DNA of 64,000 nucleotides from the NCBI GenBank assembly GCA_007859835.1, contig SJPJ01000002.1:204744-268743 (forward strand), read 5' to 3'. Position numbers and translations under genes: made by a program. Below, piece by piece: positions 25,358 through 33,511 of this stretch. Under the pieces are notes generated by a model. It was not told where the DNA came from. It searched no databases and was given only the letters and a program-made list of their open reading frames with translations. The DNA comes from Novipirellula herctigrandis. Lineage in GTDB: Bacteria > Planctomycetota > Planctomycetia > Pirellulales > Pirellulaceae. How positions within the stretch are numbered: position 1 is the first letter of the stretch; the number at the start of each line of letters is the position of its first letter.

Positions 25358-25816
25358 TCAATAACTAAAGACCACGGTGTTGTTATGTAGGTGATCGAAC
25401 AACTGTTTCCGATCTTCAATCAACTGGATCCCCGGAACAAGTTCGTCCTTCTGGACCCCCGTGATCTCGGCACACATTGGACAGACAAACATCTTGGCAC
25501 CGTGTTCAAGCAAATCCGTGATTAGCTTATTGACGGGTTCCTTGTCCATGAAACGAACCGAATCAGGCAAATTTTTGCGTGCCAGCGGTGGCGATTTAAC
25601 ATTAAAAAAGACAACCGCTTCGCGTCCGTCCGCAAGCCCATGTTCTGCAAAGTGCAGCCCCATGCTGACAGCATGCAAATCATCGGGACCGCTCGTTAAG
25701 TTGATAACCAAGGTCGGCTTTGCCCCCTCTTCCGTATTGGTTTGTTCAGCTCGAAGTGCTGATGGCGTACAAAGCAAAACGAAGGCAAAAGTGGAAATCG
25801 TAAGCGTTCGAATCAT
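25358..25816 (-). CDS. Secreted DsrE/DsrF-like protein
   Basis: 152 residues. ATG 25816 is preceded by AGGA nine bases away and opens a signal peptide (MIRTLTISTFAFVLLCTPSA, cleavage after LRA). The mature part has the DsrE fold: LVINLTSGPDDLHAVSMGLH, AVVFFNV and the loop KMFVCPMCAE with two cysteines that may handle sulfur or redox. DsrE relatives are sulfur carriers; a periplasmic one is unusual but known in DsrE-like families. It follows the NifX-like gene by 31 bases, so both probably share the promoter at 26742. Confidence 0.75.
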   Translation of the reverse strand: MIRTLTISTFAFVLLCTPSALRAEQTNTEEGAKPTLVINLTSGPDDLHAVSMGLHFAEHGLADGREAVVFFNVKSPPLARKNLPDSVRFMDKEPVNKLITDLLEHGAKMFVCPMCAEITGVQKDELVPGIQLIEDRKQLFDHLHNNTVVFSY

Positions 25817-25847
25817 TTTTTCATTCCTGTGATAGTAGAAAGTGGAT

Positions 25848-26255
25848 CTAGTGAGAACGACAAAAATCACTGGCCAATTTCAATTGACCACCAATGTATT
25901 GTTCAACGGCTTGGCGGGGCAAAAGTTGGTTAGCGATGATTTGGTGATCGATCACGAACGGTTCTGTGCCAGCACGACGAAGAGCATCAGCTGCTCGCCA
26001 CCCCATACCGCCACAAAGGACTGCTGTACAATCTGCTAACGCGATGGCAATATCATGATGGCCGTGTTCATGATGGCCGTGTTCATGATCATGATGTCCT
26101 TCGCATTCGCCTTTCGCATGCGCGGTCTCGTTATTAGCTCGTAAGGTCTCGTTTCCAATGGTTTCATTTTGGATATCGAAAACGATAAACCACTTCGAGC
26201 GACCAAAATGCCGTGAAATGGAAACACCATCATTTGATGCAACTGCAATCTTCAT
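25848..26255 (-). CDS. NifX/NifB-type (dinitrogenase iron-molybdenum cofactor) protein with His-rich loop
   Basis: 135 residues. MKIAVASNDGVSISRHFGRS is the signature of the dinitrogenase Fe-Mo cofactor family, which binds metal or Fe-S clusters outside nitrogen fixation too. DCTAVLCGGMGWRAADALRR is the second conserved block. Between them, at about 54-68, is a loop of ten histidines alternating with Asp, Glu and Gly, encoded by a repeated DNA stretch. No nitrogenase genes are nearby, so the role is probably metal binding or redox sensing with the DUF134 regulator upstream. Confidence 0.85.
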   Translation of the reverse strand: MKIAVASNDGVSISRHFGRSKWFIVFDIQNETIGNETLRANNETAHAKGECEGHHDHEHGHHEHGHHDIAIALADCTAVLCGGMGWRAADALRRAGTEPFVIDHQIIANQLLPRQAVEQYIGGQLKLASDFCRSH

Positions 26256-26297
26256 TCAAATCATCCTCGATAGGAGTGCAACTGTTTCGTATTTTCC

Positions 26298-26711
26298 CTA
26301 GACCGTGTCATCGCGTCGAAAGGCCGTGCTTTGACAACGGGGACACGCCTTTGGTCGCCCCGTCCCAAAGGGCAACTTCCAAATATGCTGGCAATCGCTA
26401 CAAACGAATGTGCGTTCTTCAATGATCTCGACCGCGCCGCCTTCGATCCGCAAGGCCATCCCCTCCACCAAGGCTCGAGTAACCGTCGTCCGTGCCGAGT
26501 CAATAATCCTGCCAAACGTCCGTCGTGAAACGCCCATTCGCTTGGCCGCTTGATCTTGGTACAGCCCCTCGATATCAACCAACCGCATTGCTTCAAGCCC
26601 ATCGATCGGTAGAACAATTTCTTGTAACGATCGGGTTGGAATACCCGCTGGCTTGAAATAGGTGCTGTCAGGCGAAAGCCCAACTCGTCGGCATTGCTTC
26701 GGTCGCGGCAT
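26298..26711 (-). CDS. DUF134 (UPF0251) DNA-binding protein with C-terminal zinc ribbon
   Basis: 137 residues from ATG 26711, which has GGAG nine bases upstream. It opens MPRPKQCRRVG, the UPF0251 signature, and has a sigma-region-4-like helix-turn-helix (EAMRLVDIEGLYQDQAAKRM then GVSRRTFGRII). The last 35 residues carry CSDC and CPRC, a rubredoxin-like metal site added after the core. DUF134 proteins often neighbour NifX-type genes, as here. It likely senses metal or redox and binds near its own promoter (inference). Confidence 0.85.
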   Translation of the reverse strand: MPRPKQCRRVGLSPDSTYFKPAGIPTRSLQEIVLPIDGLEAMRLVDIEGLYQDQAAKRMGVSRRTFGRIIDSARTTVTRALVEGMALRIEGGAVEIIEERTFVCSDCQHIWKLPFGTGRPKACPRCQSTAFRRDDTV

Positions 26712-26741
26712 GTCGGCTTGCTCCAAGAATCAAACGAGCCC

Positions 26742-26770
26742 ATTATGCGCATATGAGCACAACGTGTCAA
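26742..26770 (-). promoter_or_regulatory. Consensus promoter with overlapping palindromic operator
   Basis: On the minus strand, TTGACA (26765-26770) and CATAAT (26742-26747) are 17 bases apart. TATGCGCATA (26744-26753) is a perfect 10-bp palindrome covering most of the -10 box and the adjacent spacer. It drives the DUF134, NifX-like and DsrE-like genes. The palindrome position suits repression, perhaps by the DUF134 product. Confidence 0.65.
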
Positions 26771-26951
26771 GAGAAACGTCGGGGAGGGAGAGGTTTTGCG
26801 TGAGCAAAGAAGGGAGCGAGGGCGCTCATGCGTGACCCGGGGGGCTTGGAGATCGCTGCGTTATGACGGACAGATAGTAACGCCCCGAGGCAGTCGGCTC
26901 CCATCCAATAGCAGGCGGCCCGAAGCTCGTAAATGTCCAAAACTTAGCTTG

Positions 26952-26969
26952 CCCTTGGCAAGCCAAGGG
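26952..26969 (-). terminator. Terminator-like hairpin after the squalene-cyclase-repeat gene
   Basis: CCCTTGGC and GCCAAGGG form a perfect 8-bp stem with a 2-base loop, about 60 bases past the stop. On the minus strand it is followed by CAAGCTAAGTTTTGG, a weak T-rich tail. Confidence 0.4.
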
Positions 26970-27029
26970 AACTTAACTGAACGCGTCTGACCCACGCGCT
27001 AGATTGGCCAAATCATTGTTCGGAGCCTG

Positions 27030-28214
27030 CTACTGGCGACAATAAGATAGTGCCAAGAGGGTATAGGCGGTGACCAATTGACGGTCACCTTCCATCCATC
27101 GTTCATTCTCTTTATTGACCCACGAACCATCGTCCAGCTGTTCAGAAATCAATTGATTGGCTAGATCTTGCCGCCACACGCGTGGCTTGCCGTTGGCGTC
27201 GTCGAGCACTTCCACTCCGGCCGCGTCCAGTGCTTTTGCAAACGTGTGGTAGTAGTAGTACAAACCGGCCGAGCCCATTCCGGGATTCGTTTCGACCGAA
27301 TAGTTCTTACGAATAAAATCCATTGCCGCTTGCACTCGCACGTCATCGGGGGTCAAGCCGGCATAGATCATGCTCTTTAGGCCTGCGTAGGTCATCGAAC
27401 CGTAGCTACGAAGTCCACCCGCTTCGGTCTCGCCTGCTTGGCTTTGCCCACCTGCCGCAGGCGTGTAATAGAAACCACCATCTCCAACCTTATCCGCATA
27501 CTTCGTATCGTTTCCTTGTCCCGCCAAGTTTTGAGTTTTCACAACAAACTGCAACGCCTTTTGAATCGCTTCGTCATCGGGTCCATTGCCTAGCTCGTGG
27601 AGCGCCTCCATGAAGAAAGCTGTGTTTGACAAATCGGGACGTTTATGATTTCCATAGCCGGCACCACCATATGCGGTATCGGAGGTTTCGATCCCTTCGC
27701 CTTCATCCCATTGCAATCCCTTTAGGAAAACTTCGGCTCGCTTCAAAGCACTCTCGTACTTCGATTGGTCTTTGCCGCTCTTGTTGGCTTGGACCAAAGC
27801 CCCAACCGAGACCGAAGTCTCGTAGTTCCGGTAGAGCGAACCCGTTTCATATATACCGCCATCACTTTGAATCTTTGATTCGACATAAGTGAGCGCCTTT
27901 TGAATGACGGGATCGTTGATTGCTGCAGGCCGATGTTTCAAAATCGCATTGACACATAACGCCGTCACTGCAACCCCAGTCTCTCCGCTAAACGAGCCAT
28001 CATCGGCTTGGCCGCGTGTGCGAAGAAATTCGATCCCTTTGTTTACAGATTGATCAATGCGTGTTCGCATCGACTCGGTTTGTTCCGAATCAATCGTGGT
28101 ATCGGCCATCGCGGGAACGGAAACGACCAGCACTAAAAACAACGCCAACATACAGTTCATCGGTAAGACTCGTAGCGAAAGTAAGAGTGAAACGGGTTGT
28201 AAGGATCGGTGCAT
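27030..28214 (-). CDS. Prenyltransferase/squalene oxidase repeat protein, secreted
   Basis: 394 residues with an N-terminal hydrophobic segment ending VPAMAD, so exported. The rest consists of alpha/alpha-barrel repeats of the squalene-cyclase type: INKGIEFL-like starts, DDGSFSGETGVAVTALCVNA, SDGGIY and GDGGFYYTP. There is no DXDD or DCTAE cyclase motif, so cyclisation is unlikely. Planctomycetes often carry such repeat proteins; the role is unknown. A second ATG at 28160 may be the true start, giving a cleaner signal peptide. Confidence 0.8.
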   Translation of the reverse strand: MHRSLQPVSLLLSLRVLPMNCMLALFLVLVVSVPAMADTTIDSEQTESMRTRIDQSVNKGIEFLRTRGQADDGSFSGETGVAVTALCVNAILKHRPAAINDPVIQKALTYVESKIQSDGGIYETGSLYRNYETSVSVGALVQANKSGKDQSKYESALKRAEVFLKGLQWDEGEGIETSDTAYGGAGYGNHKRPDLSNTAFFMEALHELGNGPDDEAIQKALQFVVKTQNLAGQGNDTKYADKVGDGGFYYTPAAGGQSQAGETEAGGLRSYGSMTYAGLKSMIYAGLTPDDVRVQAAMDFIRKNYSVETNPGMGSAGLYYYYHTFAKALDAAGVEVLDDANGKPRVWRQDLANQLISEQLDDGSWVNKENERWMEGDRQLVTAYTLLALSYCRQ

Positions 28215-28373
28215 CGCCTAACGTGATCGGACTAAACGGAACCACTCACAAGATTGTGTGAGTGCATTTTAACGAGTGGGTCTAGATCAATGCAGTAGCA
28301 CAGGGGGAAATTCCGAAATCATTTTCGTTGAGCAAACGTGTTTGTCCCCAATCGTTCTTTTCCTGCTTAGATA

Positions 28374-28829
28374 ATGCTCCCCTATCGATCACGACGTATC
28401 GAAAAACCGAAAACCGTCCGCCATTTTCGGCAGGACGACGGGGGGAGTGCATCTACAAGTGGTATCATTCACCGAATCGATCGATCTCATCGTAAGCCAC
28501 AGCAAACGCTACCCGCCATAGAGTCAACATCGAATCCCTCCGCTGAAATCGGCCGTCAAATCACAGGGGATCTGCCCCCTGAATCGCTGCTCAAGCTTCA
28601 CGGAGAAGAATTGATTGAACGACTGCAAAATTGGGCGGCTGATTTGGATGCACGCGAAGCGACTTTGAACTCCCGAGCAGCGCTACAGGAACACCGCGAG
28701 CGTCAATTCCGAGTCCAACAACAATCAACGCTTGCGGAATTGGCTGAGCAAGCTCGAGCTGCAAAACGTGCCGAAGTCGCGATTCGACATCGAGCCAGAC
28801 AAATGGCGTTTGAAGTTGACGAATCATAG
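28374..28829 (+). CDS. Hypothetical coiled-coil protein
   Basis: 151 residues, no family recognised. The N-terminal 60 residues are basic and disordered. From about 70 to 140 a long charged helix (LLKLHGEELIERLQNWAADL then DAREATLN, and repeated Ala/Glu/Arg/Gln) should form a coiled coil. No signal peptide. It is followed, after 140 bases, by the feo promoter and so is probably a separate transcript. Coding status is supported by length and composition only. Confidence 0.55.
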   Translation: MLPYRSRRIEKPKTVRHFRQDDGGSASTSGIIHRIDRSHRKPQQTLPAIESTSNPSAEIGRQITGDLPPESLLKLHGEELIERLQNWAADLDAREATLNSRAALQEHRERQFRVQQQSTLAELAEQARAAKRAEVAIRHRARQMAFEVDES

Positions 28830-28899
28830 CGGTCACCCCGCCAATAGAGATCATTTGGGCGGGCGATGTCGCCATTGCCACCGTTTCGTTCTTTGGCTC

Positions 28900-28928
28900 T
28901 TGACAATCTTCTCCCACAGATGCACAAT
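28900..28928 (+). promoter_or_regulatory. Promoter of the feo operon
   Basis: TTGACA (28900-28905) and CACAAT (28923-28928) are 17 bases apart. The expected start near 28935 falls at the edge of the Fur-like box. Confidence 0.6.
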
Positions 28929-28936
28929 ACTCTTAC

Positions 28937-28951
28937 TGAGACTCATTCTCA
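28937..28951 (+). promoter_or_regulatory. Fur-like box of the feo operon
   Basis: TGAGACTCATTCTCA is a 7-1-7 inverted repeat with one broken pair. It matches the Fur core TGATAATNATTATCA at 11 of the 14 defined positions. It covers the predicted transcription start, so Fur with iron(II) would block transcription. Known for Fur generally; binding here is inference. Confidence 0.6.
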
Positions 28952-28969
28952 ATAAAGAAAGCATTGCTC

Positions 28970-29212
28970 GTGACAACTCTCGACCAGCTGCGGCCCGGAC
29001 AATTTGGGCAAATCGTTCGTATTGACGGGTTTGATGGAATCGCATCCCGCCTGCGGGAAATGGGATTTATCCCTGGAGAGTCGGTCCAGTTCTTGCGCAC
29101 CGCACCACTCGGCGATCCGATGAAATGCTCCGTCCAAGGCAGTCGGATCGCTGTGCGAAATGGTGAGGCACGGCGTGTCTTTATCGAGCCCATTGCCGCC
29201 CCTGTTTCGTAA
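28970..29212 (+). CDS. feoA: Ferrous iron transport protein A
   Basis: 80 residues from GTG 28970, with AAAGAAAG eight bases upstream; TTG 28964 is the alternative. SH3-like FeoA fold: TTLDQLRPGQFGQIVRIDGF, RLREMGFIPGESVQ and GDPMKCSVQGSRIAVRNGEA. FeoA is a small cytoplasmic partner needed by FeoB. FeoB begins six bases after its stop, and a Fur-like box and promoter stand upstream. Confidence 0.93.
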   Translation: MTTLDQLRPGQFGQIVRIDGFDGIASRLREMGFIPGESVQFLRTAPLGDPMKCSVQGSRIAVRNGEARRVFIEPIAAPVS

Positions 29213-29218
29213 TGACTT

Positions 29219-31558
29219 ATGGCGAATTCCGCCGAGACATCTTCAACACCCCGAACTTCGAAAGACACGATTTCGAACTCCGCAGCGCCACTTCCAGTGG
29301 TTTCGTCGCCGACTGCTAGAGGGCGAGTCTTTCGCGTTGCTTTGGTTGGCAACCCCAACACCGGAAAGAGCACGCTGTTTAATGCGCTGGCCGGGATGAA
29401 TGTTCGCACTGGCAACTACCCGGGTGTAACCATTGAGAAAAAAGTTGGTCGATGCTCGGTAGGCGACTACTCGATTGAGTTGGTCGATTTGCCAGGCACC
29501 TATTCAATGGCTCCGCGGTCGCCTGACGAAATGGTCGCCGTGGAAGTCCTCACCGGCGAGGCAGCCAACGAACCGCCTGTCGATGTGATTGTCTGCGTCG
29601 TCAATAGCACGCTACTGCAACGAAATTTGTTTCTGGTGAGCCAAATCGTCGAGCTTGGTAAACCGACCATCCTAGCGCTCAACATGACTGACGCGGCCGA
29701 AGCGAGAGGGCTAGCGATCGATGTTGAAAAGCTTTCTGAAAACCTGGGCGTCGGAGCTGTTCCCACCAGCGCATCGCGGCGGACGGGGATCGACGAACTA
29801 AAGGCAGAGATCAAAACACAACTCGACCGAGTTGCCAATGGCCGTGCAGCGGCAACCGATCGCGAACGCCCTTTGCCAAAACAGTTTTATGCAGTATGCA
29901 ATGAACTGCGTGCCGAACTCGTCCAGCGAGCCTGTACGACCGAATCACTGAACGAACGAAATTGCTCGCGGACCATGATCCCCGATCAATATCTGATTGA
30001 GCGAATGCTGCTGGATCGTGGCGGTGAAGCGGAACGCCGGGCAATTCGACGACTCGGCGCCGCCGTGTTACCGGCAATTGCCCAAGCACGTGAAAAGTTA
30101 GCTTCGACTTGCGGTGACCCCACGGAACTTGAATGTGGTGCCCGCTACGCGTGGGCCGCCAAACATTTGGACGGTGTCGTTTCGCGAACAAAAGCCAAAC
30201 CACGCAACGCAACCGATTGGCTTGATGCAATCTTGACCCATCGTGTGGCGGGCATGATCAGCTTCTTCGCAATCATGTTCCTGATTTTCCAGTGCATTTA
30301 TTCGTTTTCCCAATTTCCGATGGACTTGATCGATGGCGCAACTGGCTTGGTTGCTGACGCGATCACGTCAATCATCCCCCCGGGCATGCTGCGTAGCTTA
30401 CTCGTCGACGGCGTGATCGCTGGAGTGGGGGGCGTGTTAATCTTTTTGCCACAAATCGCGTTGCTATTTTTCTTCCTAGCGGTACTCGAAGATTGCGGCT
30501 ACATGTCACGCGCCGCGTTTATCGTTGACCGAGCGATGACGATATTCGGCCTAAGCGGCAAATCGTTCTTGCCTCTGATGAGCTCGTTCGCTTGTGCGGT
30601 ACCGGGCGTGATGGCGACACGCGTGATCGAGAACCGTCGCGACCGGTTTGCGACCATCATGGTTGCGCCACTCATGAGTTGCAGTGCTCGGTTGCCCGTT
30701 TATCTGCTGCTGATTGGTGCGTTTGTTCCAGCAACGGGCGTACTCGGTGGATGGCTTTCCGCCCAACCATTGGTGTTGATGGCGATGTATTTTGTCGGCG
30801 TTGCCGTGGCAATTCCCGTCGCGTGGCTTTTGAAGAAAACACTACTACGAGGCGAAGTGGCGCCGTTTGTGCTCGAGTTGCCCGAATACAAGATTCCGTC
30901 CGCCAGAGTTGTTTTCTCTCGAGTCTGGGAAGCTGTCCGCGAGTTTGTGGTACGAGCCGGAACGATGATCTTTGCTGCTTCGATTTTGATTTGGTTTGCC
31001 GGTTTTTGGCCAGGCGACCATTCACGACAATTCGAATTACAAACGCAAATCGAACAGCTCGAAGTTGCAGATGTGACGACGCTCGACGCGGCCGAACTAG
31101 AAGCACTGCACGTGGAATATCGGCATGTCAGTTCATTGTTGCTGACAAACAGCACACTCGGAAAAGTGGGGCACGCGATCGAGCCTATCGTTCGACCGCT
31201 TGGATGGGATTGGCGGATCGGTGTTGGAGCGGTCGCTAGCTTCCCTGCTCGTGAAGTGATCATTTCAACCCTTGGGACAATCTATTCACTCGGTGGCGAA
31301 GTCGACGAACAGGATGATGGCTTGGTTGCCGCGATGCGAGCATCAACATGGCCCGATGGACGACCCGTGTTCACAATCCCCACGGCATTGTCGATCATGG
31401 TCTTTTTTGCGTTGTGCGCGCAATGCGTTAGCACGTTGCTAGTGATCAAGCGAGAAACGAATTCGTGGTTTTGGCCTGTGCTTAGCTTTAGCTACATGAC
31501 GGTGCTAGCGTACGTTGGCGCGTTCGCGACTTACCAAGTAGGATCAAGACTCTTCTAG
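29219..31558 (+). CDS. feoB: Ferrous iron transporter B
   Basis: 779 residues. The N-terminal G domain has GNPNTGKST (G1), DLPGTYS (G3), NMTD (G4) and TSASRRTG (G5). A helical linker follows, then the membrane part with two Gate motifs around GGVLIFLPQIALLFFFLAVL and FPAREVIISTLGTIYSLGG. It imports iron(II) across the inner membrane under GTP control. Residues 1-40 are a Ser/Thr-rich extension before the G domain. A proline-rich cytoplasmic tail is absent. Second gene of the operon. Confidence 0.96.
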   Translation: MANSAETSSTPRTSKDTISNSAAPLPVVSSPTARGRVFRVALVGNPNTGKSTLFNALAGMNVRTGNYPGVTIEKKVGRCSVGDYSIELVDLPGTYSMAPRSPDEMVAVEVLTGEAANEPPVDVIVCVVNSTLLQRNLFLVSQIVELGKPTILALNMTDAAEARGLAIDVEKLSENLGVGAVPTSASRRTGIDELKAEIKTQLDRVANGRAAATDRERPLPKQFYAVCNELRAELVQRACTTESLNERNCSRTMIPDQYLIERMLLDRGGEAERRAIRRLGAAVLPAIAQAREKLASTCGDPTELECGARYAWAAKHLDGVVSRTKAKPRNATDWLDAILTHRVAGMISFFAIMFLIFQCIYSFSQFPMDLIDGATGLVADAITSIIPPGMLRSLLVDGVIAGVGGVLIFLPQIALLFFFLAVLEDCGYMSRAAFIVDRAMTIFGLSGKSFLPLMSSFACAVPGVMATRVIENRRDRFATIMVAPLMSCSARLPVYLLLIGAFVPATGVLGGWLSAQPLVLMAMYFVGVAVAIPVAWLLKKTLLRGEVAPFVLELPEYKIPSARVVFSRVWEAVREFVVRAGTMIFAASILIWFAGFWPGDHSRQFELQTQIEQLEVADVTTLDAAELEALHVEYRHVSSLLLTNSTLGKVGHAIEPIVRPLGWDWRIGVGAVASFPAREVIISTLGTIYSLGGEVDEQDDGLVAAMRASTWPDGRPVFTIPTALSIMVFFALCAQCVSTLLVIKRETNSWFWPVLSFSYMTVLAYVGAFATYQVGSRLF

Positions 31559-31584
31559 GCATCGCGTTCGAGGGGACCCAGACG

Positions 31585-31791
31585 GTGGACGGTTGGCAAA
31601 AAATCTTTTCGCTTGTGATTGTCGCCGGAGCTGCGTATTGGTTACTACGGCGAGCGATACGAACAGTCCGCCGCGGGCTTAGCGCCAAGATTGGCGATTG
31701 TTCGTCATGCGGTTCCTGTGCAATGAATCCCACAAACAAAAAAGAGAACAACCTCGTCCAACTTGGCCCCGGCAAGAAATCCAATCCATAG
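31585..31791 (+). CDS. FeoB-associated Cys-rich membrane protein
   Basis: 68 residues, GTG start with GAGGGGA eight bases upstream. One membrane helix (KIFSLVIVAGAAYWLL) is followed by a basic stretch and the Cys cluster CSSCGSC, typical of the FeoB_associated family. It starts 26 bases after feoB. Proposed in other bacteria to play the part of FeoC, perhaps passing or sensing iron. Confidence 0.88.
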   Translation: MDGWQKIFSLVIVAGAAYWLLRRAIRTVRRGLSAKIGDCSSCGSCAMNPTNKKENNLVQLGPGKKSNP

Positions 31792-31831
31792 CCAAAGTAT
31801 CCGCGACGCCCAAAACGACGCCACTGACTTT

Positions 31832-31847
31832 GGCGGGAATTCCCGCC
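31832..31847. terminator. Palindrome between convergent genes
   Basis: GGCGGGAATTCCCGCC is a perfect 16-bp palindrome between the feo operon and the convergent DUF1559 gene. It could act as a weak terminator in both directions, but has no T tract and no loop larger than the palindrome centre. Confidence 0.35.
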
Positions 31848-31883
31848 GAGAGAATAGAAAACGAATCTTGATCGAACGATCGA

Positions 31884-33137
31884 CTAGAAGTCTTCGTCGA
31901 TAACCTCTTTGGAAGCACGCGTTCCAAGCGACCCCCACAGCCCGTAGGGACTCATGCTTCCAGGTGCCGATGCTCCGCTTCCACGACGGCTGACCATTGC
32001 TGCACTTTGGTTTCCGGCTTCGATCGAATCGGTGATGAACTTGACCGCACCATCGCCCATCAGAACGTGACAACCACCTTGGTGCCGGCTACTCGGCGAG
32101 GCAACTGCTTCCTTTACATGGTGTTGCCCCCCAGGGACCAATGTCAAGTCGCCGGGGATCGGTGACAAACCGCTTAACGTCGAATGATCGATTCCGCAGA
32201 TTTCGCCGTTCGGTGGCAAAATCGTGAACATGGCGCTGTAAATAGGTCCAAAGTCAGCCCAACGGTATCCACGGCCAAAATTGGCGCCCGCCAAGTTCAC
32301 CCCGTTAGCCCAAAACCGAGGGCGAAGTGGATCGATGTACTGCTCACAGAAAGATGGATTGCTGTAAACCGAAGGGCCATCTTGGTTGATAGCGATGCGA
32401 GTCGAAATACTACGGTCACCTAAGTCAGTCGCGATTTCGCCTGCAACAATGGTATTGGCGAGCCCGTCAAGGATATCACGAAAACGCTGGACCTGTTTTG
32501 AAGTGAAGGCCCCACGAGCTGATGCGCGAGCTTCGAGTGCGAAATTCTGGTTTTTCGCGAGCCAAGCGGTTTTGTTGCCAAACGAAGACACAACGATCGA
32601 GTCGCCAAGGCAAGCCGCATAGTTGGTACGACCGTTCGCAGGCAAACCAACCCCAGGATCACTCGGGCATCGATACGTCGGAATTTCGGCCATCCACGGA
32701 CCATAGGCCGTGACATTCGGTGTCGGCCCCATCGCTGGCCAAGGATTTGCCCGAACGGAACCGTTGGCGTTATACCCGTTTGGATTGACAATCTGCTCCC
32801 ACAACGCTTGCTGCTCGATGAACGGCAGCAGAGGAACAAGCATACTAAGTCGTTCCAAACTCTTGGTTTGATTGTTGTTCCAAAATTGGGTTCCCGCCCC
32901 CACCGTCACACGCGATCCCGTTCCCGATCCATGCTGCGGCATTTGTTTGTATGCGGAATGATAGTTGTGAATGCCTAACCCAATTTGCTTGACGTTGTTG
33001 CTGCAACTCATTCGACGAGCCGCCTCACGGGCAGCTTGTACGGCGGGCAATAAGAGCCCCACCAAAACTCCAATAATTGCAATCACCACTAACAACTCCA
33101 CAAGCGTGAAGGCGTGATGCTTTGATTTATTAATCAT
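31884..33137 (-). CDS. DUF1559 protein with type IV pilin-like leader
   Basis: 417 residues from ATG 33137, which has GAGGAA upstream; a longer frame adds 26 unlikely residues. [20 protein letters not shown] is the prepilin-type segment, followed by [17 protein letters not shown]. The C-terminal part has [20 protein letters not shown], matching the family. Much larger than the 305-residue copy at 24.3 kb and only distantly like it outside the leader, so an old duplication. Likely a surface pseudopilin. Confidence 0.93.
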   Translation of the reverse strand: MINKSKHHAFTLVELLVVIAIIGVLVGLLLPAVQAAREAARRMSCSNNVKQIGLGIHNYHSAYKQMPQHGSGTGSRVTVGAGTQFWNNNQTKSLERLSMLVPLLPFIEQQALWEQIVNPNGYNANGSVRANPWPAMGPTPNVTAYGPWMAEIPTYRCPSDPGVGLPANGRTNYAACLGDSIVVSSFGNKTAWLAKNQNFALEARASARGAFTSKQVQRFRDILDGLANTIVAGEIATDLGDRSISTRIAINQDGPSVYSNPSFCEQYIDPLRPRFWANGVNLAGANFGRGYRWADFGPIYSAMFTILPPNGEICGIDHSTLSGLSPIPGDLTLVPGGQHHVKEAVASPSSRHQGGCHVLMGDGAVKFITDSIEAGNQSAAMVSRRGSGASAPGSMSPYGLWGSLGTRASKEVIDEDF

Positions 33138-33511
33138 GGATGGATTCCTCAGGGATATAGGAAAATAGTACAGAACAGAAGCGAAACTCAGGTGAAACGA
33201 ACCGTTTTGTCGCACCCAAAATCATCAGACACGTACGACAAAACATTTCGACAGTGATGATGGACGCGTTCGAGTACTTCTAAACAAAAAAAATTGGAAA
33301 TTACGACGATGAATCTGCGGACAAATATTCTTTGGCAAATCGGTCTTTTTGAAGTCCTCAAATCCTTCATTGTGTGTAGATTGCAAGTCGCATCCGAGAA
33401 TTGCACGCATTGAAATCGTAACGCGATAGTGGCAATCACCACATTCAAAGCAGGCGTCAGCGATTGGACGTAAACTCCGTTTCAAGTTTCTTAAATTGGT
33501 TGGCAAAAAAC
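33138..33511. other. 374-base divergent intergenic region
   Basis: Between DUF1559 (-) and the sulfatase (+). GTTTTGTCG (33204-33212) and CGACAAAAC (33236-33244) form a 9-bp inverted repeat with a 23-base gap, in the DUF1559 leader. It is A/T-rich with no recognisable promoter pair or RNA gene. A TTG at 33464 opens the sulfatase frame but has no ribosome site. Confidence 0.4.

Larger units (their letters stand above)
26712..27029. other. 318-base intergenic region
   Basis: Besides the promoter at 26742-26770 it holds two hairpins after the minus-strand squalene-cyclase-repeat gene (26952-26969 and CGCGT/ACGCG at 26982-26998). The central part (26780-26940) is purine- and G-rich and shows no gene or RNA family I recognise. 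Confidence 0.4.

Noticed and set aside
25848..26255. Evidence for nitrogen fixation from the NifX-like gene
   Set aside because: No nif structural or assembly genes nearby; this family is common in non-fixing bacteria.
26298..26726. Upstream start of the DUF134 gene adding five residues
   Set aside because: ATG 26711 has GGAG at proper spacing and gives the family-typical MPRPK opening.
30592..31239. 215-codon frame inside feoB
   Set aside because: Out-of-frame shadow of feoB, rich in Arg and Cys with no motif.
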